From assembly GCF_024138715.1 (NCBI RefSeq), contig NZ_CP092074.1, forward strand, positions 558,001-622,000: 64,000 bases of DNA. The letters run 5' to 3'. Shown here piece by piece: positions 36,553-46,070 of this stretch (position 1 is its first letter; every line of letters begins with the position of its first letter). The notes below the pieces were generated by a model. It was not told the DNA's origin. It ran no database searches and saw only the letters and a list, made by a program, of their open reading frames with translations. The position numbers and the translations under genes were made by a program. The stretch comes from Emticicia sp. 21SJ11W-3. Its GTDB lineage: Bacteria; Bacteroidota; Bacteroidia; Cytophagales; Spirosomataceae.

Positions 36553-38922
36553 ATGAATAGTAATGATTTGAACCTTTGGGAAAAGGAAGAGGAATTTGAT
36601 ATACGCGTATTTTTCATGAAGTACCTCCGGTATTGGTACTGGTTTTTTATCTCATTGGCCATTACTGGTATCTGGGCTTTTCTTTACCTAAGGTACACCA
36701 CTCCTATTTATCAGGTTAATTCGATTTTGTTGATTAAAGACGAGAAGAAGGGGGGAATGGCCGGAAACGATGTGCTCAAAGACCTTGAGCTGTTTTCGGG
36801 TAATAAGATTGTGGAGAATGAAATGGAGGTTTTGAAGTCCAGATCCCTGATGGAGAAGGTTGTAAATGAACTGAACCTTACCGTTTCCTATTTTCAGGAA
36901 GGAGCCATTAGAGACTACGACGAGATAGCCTTTGGCTCTTCGCCAATTTGGGTTCAGCACGGAAAACTTACGCACGTTGCTTATGAAGAGCCTCTTTTTG
37001 TTAAAATTTTAAATAGACAAAAATATGAGCTGTTGAATGAGTACGGCCAATCTAAGGGAGTTTTCCAATACAGCCAGAACATCAAAAGCGAGTTTGGTAT
37101 GTTCAGGGTATTTCTTCATGACTCTTTGTACCGTAAAGATAATGACCTTATCAAGGTAACATTTGCGCCTAAAGAAGGCCTTGTTCAGATGTATCAGGGT
37201 AGCTTGCAGGTAGAGTTACTGAATCAGAAAAGTTCAGTGCTTAAGCTGACTATTGAAGATGCAGTGCCGTCTAAAGGGAAAGCCTTCCTTAGCAAATTGC
37301 TTGAGGCCTACACTTTTTCTGCCTTGAGCGATAAAAACAGAGAGGCTTCTAACACCATTCAGTTTATTGACGAGCGCCTGAAGCTCATTACCAACGAACT
37401 GGGCGACGTTGAAAAAGATGTGGAGGTTTATAAAAGTAGCCAGGGTATTACTGACCTGAGTGTTGAAGCTAATTTGTTTCTGGAAAAAGTAAAAGACAAC
37501 GATTCAAAACTAAATGAAGTTGATATTCAGTTAAAAGTTTTAGATGGTGTTGAGTCATATCTTAGAAGCAGCCAGACCGGCGTAGCCCCTGCTACACTGA
37601 TGGTGAGTGACCCTGTTCTGACCGGGCTGTTGGGCAAATTAAATGAGCTTGATATACAGAAAGAAAAATATGCCCGCACTACACAAGCCGGCAACCCATT
37701 GCTTGAAACCGTTAATACGCAGATAGCCAATATTAAAGGGGCCATCAGAGAGAATATAGCTAACCAGAAACAAGGGTTGGTTGTTACAAGAAACAGTTTA
37801 AAGAACCTGAATAACAGGTTTGAGTCTTCTATCAGAACTATTCCTAAAAAGGAAAGAGAGTTTGTTAACATCAAGCGCCAACAGGGTATAAAAGAGAGCT
37901 TGTATCTATTGCTTTTGCAAAAACGTGAAGAAACAGCTATTTCTTACGCCTCAACAGTTACTGATAGCCGCGTAGTAGATGATCCTTACACGGTTTCAAA
38001 CCCTGTAAAACCTAAAAGAAGCGTTATTTATGCCATTGCCCTGCTTGTAGGTCTGATTATTCCGGCAGCTGTTATTAACGGTAAAGATCTGATTTATAAC
38101 AAAATTCAGTCGCGCAAAGAAATTGAAGCGGTAAATGGTATAACGGTGTTTGGAGAAATCGCCAAAAAACCTAAGGAGGTACAGGATAATATTCTTGACC
38201 TTACCAGCAAAAGTTTTATTTCTGAGCAATTCAGAATTCTCCGTACTAATCTACAGTACATTGGTACAACCCATGAAAAAAGCAAAACTATCTTGCTAAC
38301 CTCATCTATTAGTGGTGAAGGGAAAAGCTTTGTGAGTATTAACCTTGCAGCCAGTATTGCTTTGCTTGATAAAAAAGTTGTAATTCTTGAACTTGACTTA
38401 CGTAAACCTAAAGTATCTAAATATCTGGGTATTGCTGAAGACAAGGGAATTTCAAATTATCTGATTGGGCAGGCAACCGAAGAAGAACTTGTTAAGCGCA
38501 GCAGTATAAGCGATAACCTGTTCGTAATTCCTTGCGGACCTGTGCCACCGAATCCGGCTGAGTTACTTTCTAATGGCCGTTTCGAAAAGTTAATGAGCTT
38601 CCTGAAGAGCGAGTACGATTATATCATTTTGGATACCCCGCCAGTAGGATTGGTAACAGATGCTGTTATTTTAAGTCAGTATACCGATATTTGTTTCTAT
38701 TTAGTAAGACACGAATTTACGCCGAAGAGCTACATTAATTTATTGGCTGACCTTAAGAAATCAGGTAAGTTTAAATCGCTTAACGTGATATTCAATGGTG
38801 TTGATTACAGCAATAGCAGTTATGGATATGGCTACGGGTATGGATATGGCTACGGATACGGTTATACTTATGCCTATGGAGAAGAGAAGAAAAAGAAAAA
38901 GTGGTGGAATGTCCTTGGGTAA
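36553..38922 (+). CDS. wzc: Wzc-type polysaccharide co-polymerase and autophosphorylating tyrosine kinase
   Basis: A 789-aa inner-membrane protein. TM1 lies at about 25-46 and a periplasmic Wzz domain with long coiled-coil segments follows (about 50-480). TM2 is at about 492-511 (IYAIALLVGLIIPAAVI) and the BY-kinase domain at about 540-755. Walker A SSISGEGKS (584-592, Lys591), A-prime VVILELDLRKP and Walker B YIILD (690-694) are intact. The tail, residues 757-776, is an almost perfect Tyr-Gly dipeptide repeat with ten tyrosines, followed by a basic KKKKK patch. Tail phosphorylation controls chain polymerisation and export; the PHP phosphatase at 56203 is the likely counterpart. It heads the biosynthetic operon. 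Confidence 0.95.
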   Translation: MNSNDLNLWEKEEEFDIRVFFMKYLRYWYWFFISLAITGIWAFLYLRYTTPIYQVNSILLIKDEKKGGMAGNDVLKDLELFSGNKIVENEMEVLKSRSLMEKVVNELNLTVSYFQEGAIRDYDEIAFGSSPIWVQHGKLTHVAYEEPLFVKILNRQKYELLNEYGQSKGVFQYSQNIKSEFGMFRVFLHDSLYRKDNDLIKVTFAPKEGLVQMYQGSLQVELLNQKSSVLKLTIEDAVPSKGKAFLSKLLEAYTFSALSDKNREASNTIQFIDERLKLITNELGDVEKDVEVYKSSQGITDLSVEANLFLEKVKDNDSKLNEVDIQLKVLDGVESYLRSSQTGVAPATLMVSDPVLTGLLGKLNELDIQKEKYARTTQAGNPLLETVNTQIANIKGAIRENIANQKQGLVVTRNSLKNLNNRFESSIRTIPKKEREFVNIKRQQGIKESLYLLLLQKREETAISYASTVTDSRVVDDPYTVSNPVKPKRSVIYAIALLVGLIIPAAVINGKDLIYNKIQSRKEIEAVNGITVFGEIAKKPKEVQDNILDLTSKSFISEQFRILRTNLQYIGTTHEKSKTILLTSSISGEGKSFVSINLAASIALLDKKVVILELDLRKPKVSKYLGIAEDKGISNYLIGQATEEELVKRSSISDNLFVIPCGPVPPNPAELLSNGRFEKLMSFLKSEYDYIILDTPPVGLVTDAVILSQYTDICFYLVRHEFTPKSYINLLADLKKSGKFKSLNVIFNGVDYSNSSYGYGYGYGYGYGYGYTYAYGEEKKKKKWWNVLG

Positions 38923-38953
38923 ACTGATTGATAAAATTGAAAATTAGTTGTTG

Positions 38954-40486
38954 ATGAATCAAGCAAAAAGGGTAGTTTTTAATACTGGGATAACATACGC
39001 CAAAGCAGCCGTTACTGTATTTATCTCATTATATACAACTAGGTTAGTGCTTAATGCGCTCGGGGCAGAAGATTTTGGTTTATATAATGTGATTGGAGGT
39101 CTTATAGCCATGCTGGCTTTTCTGAACTCAGTAATGACTACCTCTACCCAGCGATACATCTCTCTTAGCTTAGGCGGAGGCGATATTGGTAACATCAAAA
39201 GAATTTTCGCCAATAGTATTATCGCCCATTTAATTATCGGAGTAGTAATACTAATCGGAATTGAAGTAACAGGAATGTACTTTATCTATAATAAGTTGCA
39301 GATTAATCACACAAGAATCTCAACTGCTGTATATATTTTACATTTCGTCTCTGTTTCAACCTTTCTGACGGTTATTTCGGTTCCTTATGATGCGGTAGTG
39401 AATGCACATGAAAACATGACATTTCTGGCCATTATAGGGGTATTTGAAACCATTTTGAGATTTCTGGCCGCAATTGTTATATTTTACTTTGGTGAAGATA
39501 AACTGCTGCTTTATGGGTTACTAATGCTGGTGGTAAGTTTTGTTATAAGGGTAATAAAGCAGATTTATTGTACCAGAAAATACCCGGAGTGTACGGTCAG
39601 TTTAAAGGCCGAGTATAGCAAAAAGCAGATTGTAGAGTTAGGTTCATTTGCAGGGTGGCAGTTATTCGGTAATCTGGCCGCTATTGCTCGAAATCAAGGG
39701 GTTGCAGTAGTATTGAATTTGTTTTATACAACAGTAGTAAATGCGGCTTATGGTGTGGCAAACCAGATTAATACACAGCTGATGTTTTTTTCAGAAACGA
39801 TGCTGAGTGCTGTTCGTCCACAAATAATGAAAAGCGAAGGAGCCAATGATAGAGCGCGTATGATCAGGCTAGCTCTTACTGCAAACAGGTTTGCGTTTTA
39901 TCTTTTTACCTTTTTTGCGGTTCCGTTTTATTTTGAATTGCCGTTTATTTTGAAATTATGGTTATCTAACGTTCCGGATTATTCAGTAGAGTTTTGTCGC
40001 GCCATTATTTTATTAACAATGGCCAGCCAGATTAACCAGGGATTGATAACAGCTGTACAGGCAATAGGAAAGATAAAGGTTTATCAGATGGTTGCAGGTG
40101 GAATTTTGCTTTTAACATTACCCGTTGGATACGTTTTTCTTAAACTTGGGTATCCGCCACAATATATAATACTGGTAGGCTTTGGATTAGAATGTATTTC
40201 TACGGTATTCAGGATATTTTACTTCAATTACCTGACCGGCTACTCAGTCAAAGAGTATTTTAAAGGAGTTATTTTTGATAGCTTCGCCAGTCTTTTACCA
40301 ACAGTATTAATTGTTTGGTTTGTACAGCAGCATTTACACGGCGAGTGGTTCAAGTTTATTATTACATGCCTGGTTTCAGGAGTTACATACATTGGCTTTA
40401 TTTACCTGTTAGGGTTGAAAGATGCCGAAAAAACAATGATTGCACAGTTAATTCAGACGGCAAAGAAAAAGGTTTTTAAGAGCTAG
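38954..40486 (+). CDS. Wzx-type polysaccharide flippase (MOP superfamily)
   Basis: The ATG at 38954 gives 510 aa; the frame opens with a TTG at 38948. There are about 12-14 transmembrane helices through the whole length. The N-terminal NTGITYAKAAVTVFISLYTT and LGAEDFGLYNVIGG are typical of the polysaccharide flippase / O-antigen transporter group. It moves undecaprenyl-linked repeat units across the inner membrane. It starts 31 nt after wzc. Base composition is like wzc and unlike the AT-rich genes that follow. Confidence 0.9.
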   Translation: MNQAKRVVFNTGITYAKAAVTVFISLYTTRLVLNALGAEDFGLYNVIGGLIAMLAFLNSVMTTSTQRYISLSLGGGDIGNIKRIFANSIIAHLIIGVVILIGIEVTGMYFIYNKLQINHTRISTAVYILHFVSVSTFLTVISVPYDAVVNAHENMTFLAIIGVFETILRFLAAIVIFYFGEDKLLLYGLLMLVVSFVIRVIKQIYCTRKYPECTVSLKAEYSKKQIVELGSFAGWQLFGNLAAIARNQGVAVVLNLFYTTVVNAAYGVANQINTQLMFFSETMLSAVRPQIMKSEGANDRARMIRLALTANRFAFYLFTFFAVPFYFELPFILKLWLSNVPDYSVEFCRAIILLTMASQINQGLITAVQAIGKIKVYQMVAGGILLLTLPVGYVFLKLGYPPQYIILVGFGLECISTVFRIFYFNYLTGYSVKEYFKGVIFDSFASLLPTVLIVWFVQQHLHGEWFKFIITCLVSGVTYIGFIYLLGLKDAEKTMIAQLIQTAKKKVFKS

Positions 40487-40524
40487 TGATTACACACATT
40501 TTAAATTGAGGTGCTTTTTTTATT

Positions 40525-40647
40525 ATGAAAATCGGGATATTAACGCATCATTACCCTGAAAATAGAAATTACGGAGCAATGCTTCAGCTTTTTGCAACGT
40601 ATACTACTCTAAGCAAGCTGGGCCACACCCCTCTAGTAATCAATTAA
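40525..40647 (+). pseudogene. Remnant of a polysaccharide pyruvyl transferase gene
   Basis: A 40-codon frame beginning MKIGILTHHYPENRNYGAML, recognisable as the N-terminus of a polysaccharide pyruvyl transferase, stops at tandem TAA codons after PLVIN. The intact gene 127 nt downstream starts with the related MKIGILTLPLHTNYGGNLQA. The sequence after the stops does not continue the family, so only about a tenth of the gene remains. It lies exactly where base composition changes and looks like a scar of an earlier cassette. Confidence 0.75.
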
Positions 40648-40773
40648 TAAGTTTTTAAAAGAGAGCCGAAAGACGCAGTAAATTTGTGATTGCACAAATT
40701 ATTATTAGTCTTACAAAGAAATTTATTAGATAATTGTTTTAGTTCTAAATTAATAAAAAGAACCTTTTGTATA

Positions 40774-41922
40774 ATGAAAATTGGTATACTAACATTACCT
40801 CTACACACAAATTATGGCGGTAATTTACAGGCTTATGCACTCATGACTTATTTAAAGGATATGGGTCATGAAGTATGGATTATTGATCGAAGATGGAGTA
40901 AAAGTCTGATTCCGCTGTGGAAACTACCCTTTGCGATTATTAAAAGATCTATTAGGAAGTATCTACTAAATAAAAAAGATGAAATTGTTTTTAGAGAGAA
41001 GAAATGGAACGATGAATATAAAGCACTTAGTATTCATACGCAAAAGTTTATAGATAAACATATCCAACCCCAAACAACTACATTTCATACAAAAAAAGCG
41101 ATATCAAAGGGGATTGATTTTTATAACTTTGATGCAATTATTGTTGGTAGTGACCAAGTTTGGAGGCCAGGATACACTCCTAACATAGAAAATTATTTTT
41201 TAGATTTTGTGAATAATAAAAATGTAAAAAAAATTTCTTTTGCGGCATCCTTTGGAACAGATGTAATGGAGTTTACAGAAGTCCAACAAAAGAAGTGTGC
41301 TAGATTGTTACGACAATTTGATGCGGTTTCTGTAAGAGAAACTTCAGGGGTTAATTTGTGCCTTGAGTATTTTAATGTGAAAGCTACTCATGTCTTAGAC
41401 CCTACTATGTTATTGCCTAATTCAAAGTATTTAGATTTACTAACTGATTATACAAATAGCAGCAGGAAGTCTGGAGGTTTATTGGTTTATATTTTAGATG
41501 AAACAGCAGATAAACTGAATTTAATAAAGAAGATTTCGTCAGAATTAGCGCTATCCACTTTCAAAGTTAATAGTAAAACTGAAGATTCATCTGCACCATT
41601 GAGTCAAAGAATTGCACCTCCAACAGAAGAGTGGATTAAAGGCTTTTACGATGCAGATTTTGTTATTACTGATTCATTTCATGCCTGTGTCTTTTCAATA
41701 TTATTTCATAAACCATTTGTAGTTTATGGAAATAAAGGTAGAGGTGTAGCGCGTTTTATTTCTTTACTAGAAATGTTCAATTTAATGGATAGATTGGTAT
41801 ATTCACTTGACGACCTAAGAGATAGTACTTTTAAGAAGGGAATTAATTGGGAGGAAGTTGATGGAATATTAGAGTTAGAAAGAAAAAAATCTCATGAATT
41901 TATCACCACTAGTCTATTATGA
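40774..41922 (+). CDS. Polysaccharide pyruvyl transferase
   Basis: The ATG at 40774 (382 aa) is chosen because the family N-terminus MKIGILTLPLHTNYGGNLQA begins there; the frame is open 84 nt further up but unrelated. Family blocks include DAIIVGSDQVWRPGY (about 116-130), KISFAASFGTD (about 147-157), SVRETSGVNL and the C-terminal TDSFHACVFSILFHKPF (about 290-306). It adds a pyruvate ketal, or in some members another group, to a sugar of the repeat unit, giving acidic polymer. It is the first gene of the AT-rich cassette, and its stop overlaps the next start (ATGA). Confidence 0.88.
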   Translation: MKIGILTLPLHTNYGGNLQAYALMTYLKDMGHEVWIIDRRWSKSLIPLWKLPFAIIKRSIRKYLLNKKDEIVFREKKWNDEYKALSIHTQKFIDKHIQPQTTTFHTKKAISKGIDFYNFDAIIVGSDQVWRPGYTPNIENYFLDFVNNKNVKKISFAASFGTDVMEFTEVQQKKCARLLRQFDAVSVRETSGVNLCLEYFNVKATHVLDPTMLLPNSKYLDLLTDYTNSSRKSGGLLVYILDETADKLNLIKKISSELALSTFKVNSKTEDSSAPLSQRIAPPTEEWIKGFYDADFVITDSFHACVFSILFHKPFVVYGNKGRGVARFISLLEMFNLMDRLVYSLDDLRDSTFKKGINWEEVDGILELERKKSHEFITTSLL

Positions 41923-42911
41923 GTAATTTGGAAATAAGTGTAATCGTGCCCGTATTTAATTCAAGTAAACATTTATCCACTTGTATTGATAGTATTTTGG
42001 CACAAACATTTTCAAACTTCGAATTAATCTTAATTAACGATGGGAGTACAGATTCCTCAGGCATTATTTGTAATGACTATGAAAAAAGATACAATAATAT
42101 ACGGGTTTTTCATAAGGAAAATGGGGGTGTAAGCTCAGCCAGAAATATTGGACTTAGAGAATCACGTGGTAGTTGGATTGTTTTTGCGGATAGTGATGAC
42201 TATGTTGATAAGGACTGGTTGAAGACATTTATTGATAATTCTAATAATGTTGAATTAGTTGTTCAAGGATTTAATATACTGTACAATCAAACAATTGTTT
42301 ACAATGTTATAAAACAAAAGAATAAGGCAGGGGTAAATGATTGCAAAGGTAATAGTATTAAAGAATTAAAGGAGTATATTCTTTCTCTTGTTAAGGAAGA
42401 AATTATTGGTTATTTGTGGTGTAAAATGTTTAAAAGGGAGATAATTGAAAAAAATAATATTTCATTTAACACTTTGTTTAAAGTTCAAGAAGACGAAGAT
42501 TTTATTTTAAGGTATTTTAACTGTATTCATTCATTTAAGAATGTCAGATATGGACAATATTACTATAACTATCCAGATTTTTCAAGTAAATATACTAAAG
42601 ATATTGTTTGTTTGACATGTATTTGGAATTCCTATAAGTTATTATTTACCACAAGAGAGGAGATTGAGTTTCTTTCTAAGGCATATAATCACCAGGTTAT
42701 TGAAGCAATTGTGAAAATGTATAAAACAACTTATTCCACTAATGAACGATTAGGTTATATGTCCTTTTATATTAAAGAATTTCACGAAAAAAAACCAGAA
42801 ATTCGTAGTAAGAGCGGGAAGGTTTTTATATTTTTTTTATTCAAGAGGCATTTATTGATTACAGATTTTATATGCAGGATTATTTTTAATTTAAAAATAA
42901 ACGGTTTATAA
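41919..42911 (+). CDS. Glycosyltransferase family 2
   Basis: A 330-aa GT-A fold glycosyltransferase. The nucleotide-sugar site is visible: SVIVPVFN (7-14), INDGSTDSS (about 39-47), ENGGVSSARN (about 69-78) and the metal-binding DSDD (about 91-94). The C-terminal third is family-specific. It transfers one sugar in repeat-unit assembly at the inner-membrane face; donor and acceptor cannot be told. It overlaps the pyruvyl transferase by 4 nt. Confidence 0.9.
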   Translation: MSNLEISVIVPVFNSSKHLSTCIDSILAQTFSNFELILINDGSTDSSGIICNDYEKRYNNIRVFHKENGGVSSARNIGLRESRGSWIVFADSDDYVDKDWLKTFIDNSNNVELVVQGFNILYNQTIVYNVIKQKNKAGVNDCKGNSIKELKEYILSLVKEEIIGYLWCKMFKREIIEKNNISFNTLFKVQEDEDFILRYFNCIHSFKNVRYGQYYYNYPDFSSKYTKDIVCLTCIWNSYKLLFTTREEIEFLSKAYNHQVIEAIVKMYKTTYSTNERLGYMSFYIKEFHEKKPEIRSKSGKVFIFFLFKRHLLITDFICRIIFNLKINGL

Positions 42912-42989
42912 ATAATCTATTTTTTAGTCGATAGGGGCCTAAATTTGGCTTTATCTATATATTATAGTATTTATATACTTCTGTGAATT

Positions 42990-44156
42990 ATGTCTATATT
43001 AGAACATTATGTTCTCTTCGTATTTCTATTCTTGATTATGCATGCTTGGGGTAATGTTGGATCAAGAGTTAAGAATGTGGCAATGTATTGGATATTGGCT
43101 CTTATACCTATGTTTTGTTATTGTTTTATAGTTGGTAGTAGGTATGGTTGGGGTGCAGATTACTTATTTTATAAGTATAGATTAGAAAATGCATTTACAT
43201 ATAAAGAAGAGCAAATTGTTTTTAAATGGTTAAACCAAGCGATTGCATATGTAGGATTAAACTATGTAGGAGGTTATATAATTTATAGCCTTATTTATGT
43301 TGTTTGTGCATTTGTATTAATGCGAAGCTATAAGGTTCAATCTAGGTTTATGTATAGCTTTTTTGTACCTGCTACACTTATTTTCGTTACTAGCATTATT
43401 CGACAGGGTTTAGCTCTGGCTTTTGTATATCTATCAATCTATTTCCTCTTTAGGAAGAATTGGCTTGGTTTGGTAATCTCTGTTTTAATTGGTATAAATA
43501 TCCATACCTCCATTCTAATTACATATTTGGTTTTATTTGGGTTTTATTTTTTTGTTAGGCAACCTTTTAATTGGAGGGTTACTATTCCAATTTATATTTT
43601 TTTTGCGTTTTTCTTTGATTATGGTAATGTGACTTTTATTTCACCCTTCATTAATAAGTATATTGTTTTAAATAGCGCCTTTCAAAGTTACGTTGAGAAT
43701 GCTGATTTGTGGTTTGGGAATGATGGTTTAAATACAATTTACCAGCAGGGTACATTTACTTTAATAATGTCATCGTTATTTTATATAGCTGTTATTTATA
43801 TTGGTTATTATGCATTAAAAATGAAGCCATCTCCTGAAGTATTATTTTTATATAACGCCTTTGTTTTCGGTGTTATTTTTTTTCGGGCAGTCTTTCTTTT
43901 TGAAATTTTGAGAAGAATTGCTGAACCATTCGTGATGTTTTATTTTGTTGTTCTGGGTTATTCTATTTTTGTATTTTCTAGTAATATAAAAAAATTTAAT
44001 AGATTGGTAAAAGTAAATAAAATTATTTCTAGTGCATTCACTAAAAGAATTATTATATACAGAGTTTTTATTGCAGTTATAGTTGTTTATCTTTTTATGT
44101 TTTGGGGTAGATTTGTGTTTATGAATCCTGAAGCTACTTTTTATTGGAATAAGTAA
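42990..44156 (+). CDS. EpsG/Wzy-type polysaccharide polymerase
   Basis: A 388-aa membrane protein with about 10-12 helices. The EpsG-family pattern is visible: GSRYGWGADYLFYKY near residues 49-63, then SIIRQGLALAFVYLSIYFL and the short INIHTSI motif near residue 170. Wzy-type enzymes polymerise repeat units on the periplasmic side, and the locus needs one between Wzx and Wza; this is the only candidate. Strongly AT-rich. Confidence 0.85.
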   Translation: MSILEHYVLFVFLFLIMHAWGNVGSRVKNVAMYWILALIPMFCYCFIVGSRYGWGADYLFYKYRLENAFTYKEEQIVFKWLNQAIAYVGLNYVGGYIIYSLIYVVCAFVLMRSYKVQSRFMYSFFVPATLIFVTSIIRQGLALAFVYLSIYFLFRKNWLGLVISVLIGINIHTSILITYLVLFGFYFFVRQPFNWRVTIPIYIFFAFFFDYGNVTFISPFINKYIVLNSAFQSYVENADLWFGNDGLNTIYQQGTFTLIMSSLFYIAVIYIGYYALKMKPSPEVLFLYNAFVFGVIFFRAVFLFEILRRIAEPFVMFYFVVLGYSIFVFSSNIKKFNRLVKVNKIISSAFTKRIIIYRVFIAVIVVYLFMFWGRFVFMNPEATFYWNK

Positions 44157-44169
44157 ATTTCATAAAAAT

Positions 44170-44874
44170 ATGTTTAAAAGAATAATAAATAAGATTATTG
44201 GTTATTGGAATCGTCGATCAAGTGATTCATTTATAAGATATCTTCAAAGTCAGGGCATTTCAATTGAAAGTGATTGCGTTTTCAGGGATGTATTTAGTAC
44301 ACGCATTGATATTACAAGGCCTTCTTTAGTAACAATTGGCCATGATGTTGATATGAATAGAAATTTTGAGTTATTAACTCATGACTGGGGAAGTCATGTA
44401 TTTATACGGAAATACCATTCATTTATTCCTTCACATAAGAAAGTTGTAATAGGAAATAATGTTTATTTCGGGTCTAATTGTACCGTTTTGGCCGGGGCAA
44501 AAATTGGAGATAATTGCATTATTGGTGCTTTTTCACTAGTTAATAAAGAAATTCCATCAAACACTGTAGCTGCAGGTGTTCCAGCGAAAGTCATTTGTAC
44601 AATTGATGAGTATTATGAAAAAAGGCGACTATTGTATATTCAGGAAGTTATAGATTTTGCATTAAGTATACGCACTAGATTTAATAGGGAACCTATAATT
44701 GAGGATTTCTTTGATGATTATCCGGTTTTTGTTGATGGTAGTAACTTTGAAGACTATAACTACCCCTATATGCAAATTTTTAATGAGGAGCAATTTAATT
44801 ATTGGAAGCGTAATCATAAGGCACCGTTTAATGGTTTCAAGGAATTTTTAAATGAAGTAAATAAATACTCGTAA
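44170..44874 (+). CDS. Left-handed beta-helix O-acetyltransferase
   Basis: A 234-aa protein with hexapeptide repeats at about 95-150 (VVIGNNVYFGSNCTVLAGA, IGDNCIIGAFSLVNKEIPSN) ending in AAGVPAKVI, as in the NodL/LacA/WcaF acetyltransferase group. The N-terminal 90 residues and a roughly 80-residue C-terminal extension rich in Asp/Tyr/Phe are not family-standard. It probably acetylates a sugar of the repeat unit. It starts 13 nt after the polymerase and ends 3 nt before the next gene. Confidence 0.82.
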   Translation: MFKRIINKIIGYWNRRSSDSFIRYLQSQGISIESDCVFRDVFSTRIDITRPSLVTIGHDVDMNRNFELLTHDWGSHVFIRKYHSFIPSHKKVVIGNNVYFGSNCTVLAGAKIGDNCIIGAFSLVNKEIPSNTVAAGVPAKVICTIDEYYEKRRLLYIQEVIDFALSIRTRFNREPIIEDFFDDYPVFVDGSNFEDYNYPYMQIFNEEQFNYWKRNHKAPFNGFKEFLNEVNKYS

Positions 44875-44877
44875 TAT

Positions 44878-45924
44878 ATGCCTAAAGTTAGCATAATAGT
44901 ACCAATATATAACGTTGAAAAGTATCTACATCGTTGTATGGATTCTTTGTTGAATCAAACTCTTCAAGATATTGAAATAATTCTAGTTAATGATGGCTCG
45001 CCTGATAATTCTCCTAAACTTTGCGAGGAGTATCGGCTTTTGGATAGTAGAATTAAAGTTGTACACAAGGAGAATGGTGGGTTAGGGTTTGCAAGAAATA
45101 GTGGAATTGAAGTTTCAAGTGGTGAATTTTTAGCCTTTGTGGATTCTGATGATTATGTTGATGTTTTTATGTTTGAAAGGTTATATTATACTGCTAAAAG
45201 CCTTAATTTTGATACAGTCTTTTGTGGTTTTAATCGGGTTAGTTCAAATCAAAAAATTACACCAGTAAGAGAAGTCGAAACAACACAAGTTTTTGAGACT
45301 AGGGAAAGTATTTTAGGGTTGCTATTTGATATGATTGGTGCAGAGCCAAATTTTCCAGCAGACAGAAAATTTGAAATGTCTGTTTGGCATGCTATATATT
45401 CAAAGCAATTAATAGATAATTATAAAATAAAATTTTATTCTGAAAGAGAGTTTATATCCGAAGATATTATATTTCATATAGATTATTTGCAAAAAAATTC
45501 TAGAATCGCAATTATACCAGATCCTTTATACTTTTACTGTGCGAATGAGGTGTCACTTTCAACCTCTTTTAGATTTGATAGATTTGAACGATATAAGATT
45601 CTTCGTGCAGAGATTAGTAGAAAAGTGTCTTTAATTGGTGATATCTCTCAATTTCAACCTAAAATTGATAGGATGTTTATTGGTTACACTCGGTCATTAT
45701 TTTTTTCTCTTCTCACTTATAATCTTTCTTTCCTTGAACGGCTTAAAATATTAAAGGGAATATGTTCAGATAAGGTATGGATGGAAATATTTAAAAGCTA
45801 TCCATATAGGAAATTACCTCTAAAGCATCAATCTGTGTTAATTCTAATAAAATATAAACTCATATTTCCCTTGTATGGTTTAATGTTAATTGAAAGAATC
45901 TTTAAGAGTGCTAAAGGAAATTGA
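44878..45924 (+). CDS. Glycosyltransferase family 2
   Basis: A 348-aa GT-A glycosyltransferase: VSIIVPIYNVEKYLHRCMDS (3-22), LVNDGSPDNS, ENGGLGFARNSG and DSDDYVDVFM (about 91-100). The C-terminal half contains ISEDIIFHIDYLQ, the second conserved block of this EpsH/EpsJ-like group. It adds a sugar in repeat-unit assembly; specificity is unknown. It is related to but distinct from the GT2 gene at 41919. Confidence 0.9.
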   Translation: MPKVSIIVPIYNVEKYLHRCMDSLLNQTLQDIEIILVNDGSPDNSPKLCEEYRLLDSRIKVVHKENGGLGFARNSGIEVSSGEFLAFVDSDDYVDVFMFERLYYTAKSLNFDTVFCGFNRVSSNQKITPVREVETTQVFETRESILGLLFDMIGAEPNFPADRKFEMSVWHAIYSKQLIDNYKIKFYSEREFISEDIIFHIDYLQKNSRIAIIPDPLYFYCANEVSLSTSFRFDRFERYKILRAEISRKVSLIGDISQFQPKIDRMFIGYTRSLFFSLLTYNLSFLERLKILKGICSDKVWMEIFKSYPYRKLPLKHQSVLILIKYKLIFPLYGLMLIERIFKSAKGN

Positions 45925-46070
45925 CTTTAGGCAGCTAAATTTATCTTCAAATAGTAAAGTAATTTATTTTGGCTAAACATATTTATTAAGTCTCTCTCTT
46001 TTTTACCAAATTTATCTTTCTTATCCTAAATATCTTACTGTTTTTAATTGACTAAATCTCTAAAGGCACG

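Noticed and set aside
38821-38880. Frameshift or assembly artefact in the Wzc tail repeat
   Set aside because: The frame stays open through the repeat and ends in a normal basic tail; tyrosine-rich tails are expected for BY-kinases.
40681-40700. AATTTGTG/CACAAATT inverted repeat as a mobile-element end at the cassette border
   Set aside because: Short 8-bp arms, no matching copy at the other border and no transposase; insufficient support.
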